Shown here piece by piece: positions 6,793-9,728 of a stretch of DNA of 9,728 bases. Origin of the DNA: RGIG7450 sp045577655 (GTDB taxonomy: Bacteria > Bacillota > Clostridia > RUG12999); contig JAZNIU010000041.1 of assembly GCA_045577655.1 (NCBI GenBank), positions 1-9,728 of the forward strand, read 5' to 3'. Both the position numbers and the translations under genes were made by a program. A model generated the notes under the pieces. That model saw nothing but the letters and a program-made list of their open reading frames with translations, ran no database searches and was not told where the DNA came from. Positions within the stretch are counted from its first letter, which is position 1, and every line of letters begins with the position of its first letter.

Positions 6793-7929
6793 TTGAACAA
6801 TAAAAAACCAAAGATTTTAATACTTGCTTCCATATTCTACCCGCAGAAAAAGGGTGGCGGTCCTGCTGTGAGTATTTATAATCTCGTAAACTCAATTTGC
6901 AAAGATTTTGACATAACTGTCATTTCAAAAAACTATGAAAAGGGCGAAAAAACTTCCCTTAAAAGTGTTTGCAGCGGCAAAAATGATTTTTTCTTTTGCT
7001 CGGCATACTATCTTGACTACGGAAAATATACATATAAAAACCTTAAAAAAATAATTTCTGAAACCAACCCTGATATAATATACGTGAACAGCTTTTTCAG
7101 CTATCCTGACCTTGCCGTCGCACTGGCATTTTCCAAAAAAGCAAAACTTATAATCGCTCCCCGCGGCGAGCTACTTAAAGAAGCTTTGTCAAACAAATCT
7201 TTCAAAAAAAGAATATATCTTTGTGCTGCAAAGCTTTCAAAAAGACTTAAAAATGCAAGCTTTCACGTATCTTCTCTTCAGGAGGAGCAGGAAGTATCAA
7301 AACTGTTTAAAAACACCGTCTTTAACATTCCTAACATTTCATGTCTGTCCGCTTCTTCTGCCCCCGTTTGCAAATCGGCAGGCAGTTTAAATCTTTTTTA
7401 TTCTGCAAGAATAGTGAAACATAAAAATCTTTTGCTTGCTCTTGATGTTTTGAGAAAAACAGACAGAAACATCTCTTTTGACATTTATGGTGCACAGGAA
7501 GATTTAAACTATCTTGAAAAATGCAAACAGATTTGTGCGGTTCTCCCGCCCAACGTTAAAGTTCGTTTTATGGGGCCCCTGTCCCACGATGAAATGCTTT
7601 CGGCTATACCAAACTACCACGCTCTTTTTCTGCCCACTCAGTCGGAAAATTTTGGCCATTCCATCATCGAAACACTTGCATGTTCCCGCCCGGTAATAAC
7701 CAGCACCACCACTCCCTGGCATGATGTGGAAAATCATTTTTGCGGATTTGCCAAATCCCCGGACGATGCAGACGGTTTTCTGCAGGCGGTAAACACTCTT
7801 GCCGATATGGACGAGGCTGAATTTAACAAAATGTGTGAAAATTCCCGCAATTATGCACTTGGCAAATTAAATACCGACAACGTTATAAACAGTTATATAA
7901 ATATGTTTAAGAACGAGGTTTTACAATGA
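6793..7929 (+). CDS. GT4-family glycosyltransferase, TTG start
   Basis: This is a 378-residue cytoplasmic or membrane-associated GT-B fold enzyme expected to transfer a sugar from a nucleotide-sugar donor onto a growing surface glycan; donor and acceptor are unknown. The N-terminal Rossmann half contains the glycine-rich GGGPAVS (21-27) typical of acceptor-binding loops, and APRGEL (122-127). The C-terminal half has SARIVKHKN (204-212) with Arg206 and Lys211, and the retaining-enzyme EX7E motif in SENFGHSIIE (Glu275, Glu283). The start is TTG at 6793 with AAAGGA at 6778-6783, 9 bases upstream; the ATG at 6785 gives only a three-codon ORF. It overlaps the next gene by four bases (ATGA). The pairing with a TupA-like protein points to a capsule, teichuronic or exopolysaccharide role. 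No signal peptide or membrane segment is seen. Confidence 0.88.
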   Translation: MNNKKPKILILASIFYPQKKGGGPAVSIYNLVNSICKDFDITVISKNYEKGEKTSLKSVCSGKNDFFFCSAYYLDYGKYTYKNLKKIISETNPDIIYVNSFFSYPDLAVALAFSKKAKLIIAPRGELLKEALSNKSFKKRIYLCAAKLSKRLKNASFHVSSLQEEQEVSKLFKNTVFNIPNISCLSASSAPVCKSAGSLNLFYSARIVKHKNLLLALDVLRKTDRNISFDIYGAQEDLNYLEKCKQICAVLPPNVKVRFMGPLSHDEMLSAIPNYHALFLPTQSENFGHSIIETLACSRPVITSTTTPWHDVENHFCGFAKSPDDADGFLQAVNTLADMDEAEFNKMCENSRNYALGKLNTDNVINSYINMFKNEVLQ

Positions 7930-8759
7930 AAAAACTTTCATCTGCCTTAAAAATACTTATAATAAAAGTCTTTGGGAAAAAAGGGTCCCTTTCGGACAAA
8001 ACCTTTACAAAGCTTTTGTTCTTTGCAAGTTTTTTTAGGCTTCCCAACCTGGAAAATCCAAAAACCTTCAACGAACACATCTGTGCCCGCAAAATAAACG
8101 AAGCTATGGCACAAAACTCTGTTTATACCGACAAACTTGCGGTGAGAGATTATTTGCCTGAAACTGTCAGGACACCCGAAGTATACGCAAAATATCAGTC
8201 GGCCAAAGAAATTGACTTTCCCCTGCTTCCCGACAGTTTTGTTTTAAAATGCAACCATTCGTCCGGAAAATATATAATTGTACAAAATAAAAATGAGGCG
8301 GATTTGAAACAAATTGCCCACCAAGCTGAAAACTGGCTTAAAGAAAACTATTATCTTGTCGGCCGTGAAAAAAATTATCAGGACATTTCTCCCATGCTTT
8401 TTGCCGAAGAATATCTTTCCGATATAATATACAAATGCGAGCTTTTCTGTTTTAACGGGAAAACGGAGTTTTTTAATCTTATAAAAGATGAAAAATCCAC
8501 TCTTTACGGCAGAAACCTTGTTAAAATCCCCGCAAGCTACGGGTTTGCTGATGGAGATTCTCCACTTCCTGCAAATATAACCGAGCTTGTTTTGTTAGCT
8601 GAAGAGCTTGCCTCCCCATTTGATTTTGTGCGGGTTGATTTTTACATTACCCCCAAAGAGTTTGTTTTTTCAGAGCTCACCTTCAGTCCCGGTGGTGGAC
8701 TTGTTCCATTCCATCCCGCAAGATATGACAAAATATTCGGCTCTTTTTTCACCCGATGA
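7926..8759 (+). CDS. TupA-like ATP-grasp protein of surface polymer synthesis
   Basis: This 277-residue protein matches the TupA-like ATP-grasp family, named after a Bacillus teichuronopeptide biosynthesis protein. ATP-grasp enzymes join a carboxylate to an amine or thiol through an acyl phosphate; family members commonly lie in capsule and exopolysaccharide loci, but precise substrates are mostly unknown. Recognisable blocks are ENPKTFNEHI (43-52), TDKLAVRDYL (68-77), FVLKCNHSSG (105-114), EEYL (161-164), FCFNG (174-178), FVRVDFY (224-230) and FSELTFSPGGG (238-248), the last two carrying acidic residues of the ATP/Mg site. The ATG at 7926 overlaps the preceding stop codon, with GAGG at 7914-7917, so the pair is probably translationally coupled. 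Length and motifs look complete. I assign the family with good confidence but not the reaction. Confidence 0.85.
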   Translation: MKKLSSALKILIIKVFGKKGSLSDKTFTKLLFFASFFRLPNLENPKTFNEHICARKINEAMAQNSVYTDKLAVRDYLPETVRTPEVYAKYQSAKEIDFPLLPDSFVLKCNHSSGKYIIVQNKNEADLKQIAHQAENWLKENYYLVGREKNYQDISPMLFAEEYLSDIIYKCELFCFNGKTEFFNLIKDEKSTLYGRNLVKIPASYGFADGDSPLPANITELVLLAEELASPFDFVRVDFYITPKEFVFSELTFSPGGGLVPFHPARYDKIFGSFFTR

Positions 8760-8788
8760 AAAATGTTTTTTAGAAAGGCATATTATAT

Positions 8789-9481
8789 ATGATGATACAC
8801 GGACTGCAAAAACTCACTCTTCTGGACTTTCCCGGCAAAGTTGCCTGCACACTTTTTACAGCAGGCTGCAATTTCCGTTGTCCTTTTTGCCACAACGCTC
8901 CGCTTGTTTTGCCACAGCAGTTTTCTTCTCCGATAGAACCGGATGAAATCCTTTCTTTTCTTCAAAAACGGAAAGGCGTGCTGGACGGAGTGTGTCTGAC
9001 GGGCGGCGAGCCGCTTATGCAAAAAGATGTGGCAGCGTTTCTTGAAAAAGTAAAATCCATGGGCTATAATGTAAAGCTTGACACAAACGGCAGTTTCCCC
9101 GACAGGCTCCGGGAAATTTTGTCACGCGGGCTTGTTGACTATGTCGCTATGGATATCAAAAACTCGGAAAAAAAATATGCAAAGACAATCGGTGTGAAAG
9201 ATTTTGACTTTTCACCGGTTAAAAAAAGTATCTCGCTTCTTCTTTCGGGCGATATTCCCTTTGAGTTTAGAACAACGGTAGTAAAAGAACTCCACGACAA
9301 AGAATCGTTTAAGGATATTGCCACACTGATAAAAGGCGCGGAAAACTATTATCTCCAGTGCTACAAAGACTCGGAAAATATGATAGGCTCCGGCTTTTCC
9401 GCATATTCCGAAAGTGAGCTTCTTGCCTTTGCAGAAATTGTACGTCCCCATGTAAAAAACGTGTCACTCCGTGGCATTTAA
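8789..9481 (+). CDS. nrdG: Anaerobic ribonucleotide reductase activase, NrdG2-type radical SAM protein
   Basis: This is a radical-SAM enzyme expected to generate the glycyl radical on class III ribonucleotide reductase NrdD by reductive cleavage of S-adenosylmethionine at a 4Fe-4S cluster. The 230-residue protein has the cluster motif CNFRCPFC (Cys27, Cys31, Cys34), the SAM-contact TGGEP (71-75), LDTNG (97-101) and MDIK (121-124). It is longer than E. coli NrdG (154 residues) and fits the NrdG2 type found in many strict anaerobes. Two Met codons stand in tandem at 8789 and 8792; the SD AGAAAGG (8772-8778) suits either. The 29-bp gap after the TupA-like gene shows no promoter, so it may be read from the polysaccharide promoter. 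A pyruvate-formate-lyase-type activase is the main alternative, disfavoured by nrdD directly downstream. Confidence 0.88.
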   Translation: MMIHGLQKLTLLDFPGKVACTLFTAGCNFRCPFCHNAPLVLPQQFSSPIEPDEILSFLQKRKGVLDGVCLTGGEPLMQKDVAAFLEKVKSMGYNVKLDTNGSFPDRLREILSRGLVDYVAMDIKNSEKKYAKTIGVKDFDFSPVKKSISLLLSGDIPFEFRTTVVKELHDKESFKDIATLIKGAENYYLQCYKDSENMIGSGFSAYSESELLAFAEIVRPHVKNVSLRGI

Positions 9482-9491
9482 CAAAACAACC

Positions 9492-9525
9492 AACAGACAA
9501 AGCGCCTTTGCTTTGTCTGTTTTTT
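9492..9525 (+). terminator. Intrinsic terminator after nrdG
   Basis: A perfect 12-bp stem (AACAGACAAAGC at 9492-9503 pairing with GCTTTGTCTGTT at 9510-9521) with a 6-base loop is followed at once by an uninterrupted T run (9520-9525). This is a textbook intrinsic terminator 10 bases after the nrdG stop, separating nrdG from nrdD transcription. Confidence 0.93.
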
Positions 9526-9534
9526 ACGCCTCAA

Positions 9535-9582
9535 TCGGTATATATTGTGTTTGTTTTTTGAAAAAAACACAATATGTTGTGT
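9535..9582. promoter_or_regulatory. Tandem NrdR-box-like operator upstream of nrdD
   Basis: The NrdR box consensus is a 16-bp palindrome, ACACWATATATWGTGT. The proximal site ACACAATATGTTGTGT (9567-9582) differs from it at one position. The distal site at 9535-9550 matches at 13 of 16, with a perfect right half ATATTGTGT. The boxes are separated by 16 bp (32 bp start to start, about three helix turns), the arrangement typical of NrdR operators, and they end 8 bases before the -35 element. NrdR represses ribonucleotide reductase genes according to bound ATP or dATP. The assignment comes from motif recognition by eye. Confidence 0.8.
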
Positions 9583-9590
9583 TTTTTCTA

Positions 9591-9619
9591 TTGACAAGCC
9601 ATATTTCTTATGCTATAAT
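9591..9619 (+). promoter_or_regulatory. Consensus SigA promoter of nrdD
   Basis: A perfect TTGACA (9591-9596), a 17-base spacer and a perfect TATAAT (9614-9619) preceded by TGC (extended -10). Transcription should begin near 9626, about 35 bases before the nrdD ATG. A promoter this strong makes sense if repressed through the adjacent NrdR-like boxes. Confidence 0.9.
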
Positions 9620-9660
9620 GAGTGACATAGCGATAAAATAATATTTTCAGGAGGTTATAT

Positions 9661-9728
9661 ATGTATCAGGTAAAAAAACGTGACGGAAAAATAACAAGCT
9701 TTGACCTTGGCAAAATAAGCGAAGCAAT
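9661..9728 (+). CDS. nrdD: Anaerobic ribonucleoside-triphosphate reductase, N-terminal fragment cut by window edge
   Basis: Only 22 complete codons are visible. They read MYQVKKRDGKITSF then DLGKISEA, the start of an ATP-cone domain, the nucleotide-sensing module at the N-terminus of ribonucleotide reductases and of NrdR. AGGAGG at 9649-9654 lies 6 bases before the ATG. The nrdG2 gene upstream and the NrdR-like operator favour the class III catalytic subunit NrdD. A class II reductase or NrdR itself also begins with an ATP-cone and cannot be excluded from this fragment alone. Confidence 0.8.
   Translation, partial: MYQVKKRDGKITSFDLGKISEA

Noticed and set aside
6785..6796. ATG-GTG-TTT-TGA mini-ORF just before the glycosyltransferase
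   Set aside because: Three codons long and only one base after the AAAGGA box, too close for efficient initiation; the TTG at 6793 has normal spacing.
9562..9587. A-tract / T-tract palindrome as a second terminator
   Set aside because: It resembles a weak terminator, but its core fits the NrdR box consensus and it sits just before the nrdD promoter, 37 bp after a much stronger terminator.

Overview
The window looks like chromosomal DNA from an anaerobic, probably endospore-forming member of the Clostridia (Bacillota). The grounds are clostridial-type chorismate synthase and shikimate dehydrogenase sequence, a Bacillus/Clostridium-type membrane-anchored LonB protease, a class III (oxygen-sensitive) ribonucleotide reductase system, purine-rich ribosome binding sites, near-consensus SigA promoters, and moderately AT-rich DNA that uses TTG starts. 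I cannot name a genus. There are no tRNA, rRNA, CRISPR, insertion-sequence or phage features; eight of the nine genes are dense, intact and of recognisable family, apart from two cut by the window edges.

Positions 1-3755 (+ strand) are the 3' part of an aromatic amino acid operon: aroC (5' end cut off), pheA (chorismate mutase / prephenate dehydratase / ACT), a fused aroE-aroK gene, and aroQ. Gaps are 6 bp or less, and two junctions overlap by stop/start codons, so the genes are probably translationally coupled. Together they cover dehydroquinate to shikimate-3-phosphate, EPSP to chorismate, and chorismate to phenylpyruvate. DAHP synthase, aroB and aroA are presumably upstream. The operon ends in a hairpin shared with a convergent gene.

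Positions 3762-6656 (- strand) hold lonB, then an MFS transporter with its own consensus promoter and a striking palindrome just after the predicted transcription start. The 136-bp gap 6657-6792 separates divergent transcription units.

Positions 6793-8759 (+ strand) are a two-gene surface-polysaccharide unit, a GT4 glycosyltransferase overlapping a TupA-like ATP-grasp protein, read from a SigA-type promoter. It is followed closely by nrdG2, the radical-SAM activase of anaerobic ribonucleotide reductase, and a strong intrinsic terminator. The last 200 bp carry a tandem NrdR-box-like operator, a consensus promoter and the first 22 codons of nrdD.

I see no clearly new biological system. The most useful observations are the two NrdR-like boxes in canonical spacing, the promoter-plus-palindrome in front of the MFS gene, the aroE-aroK fusion, and a bidirectional terminator whose palindrome encodes the same last residues of two convergent proteins.
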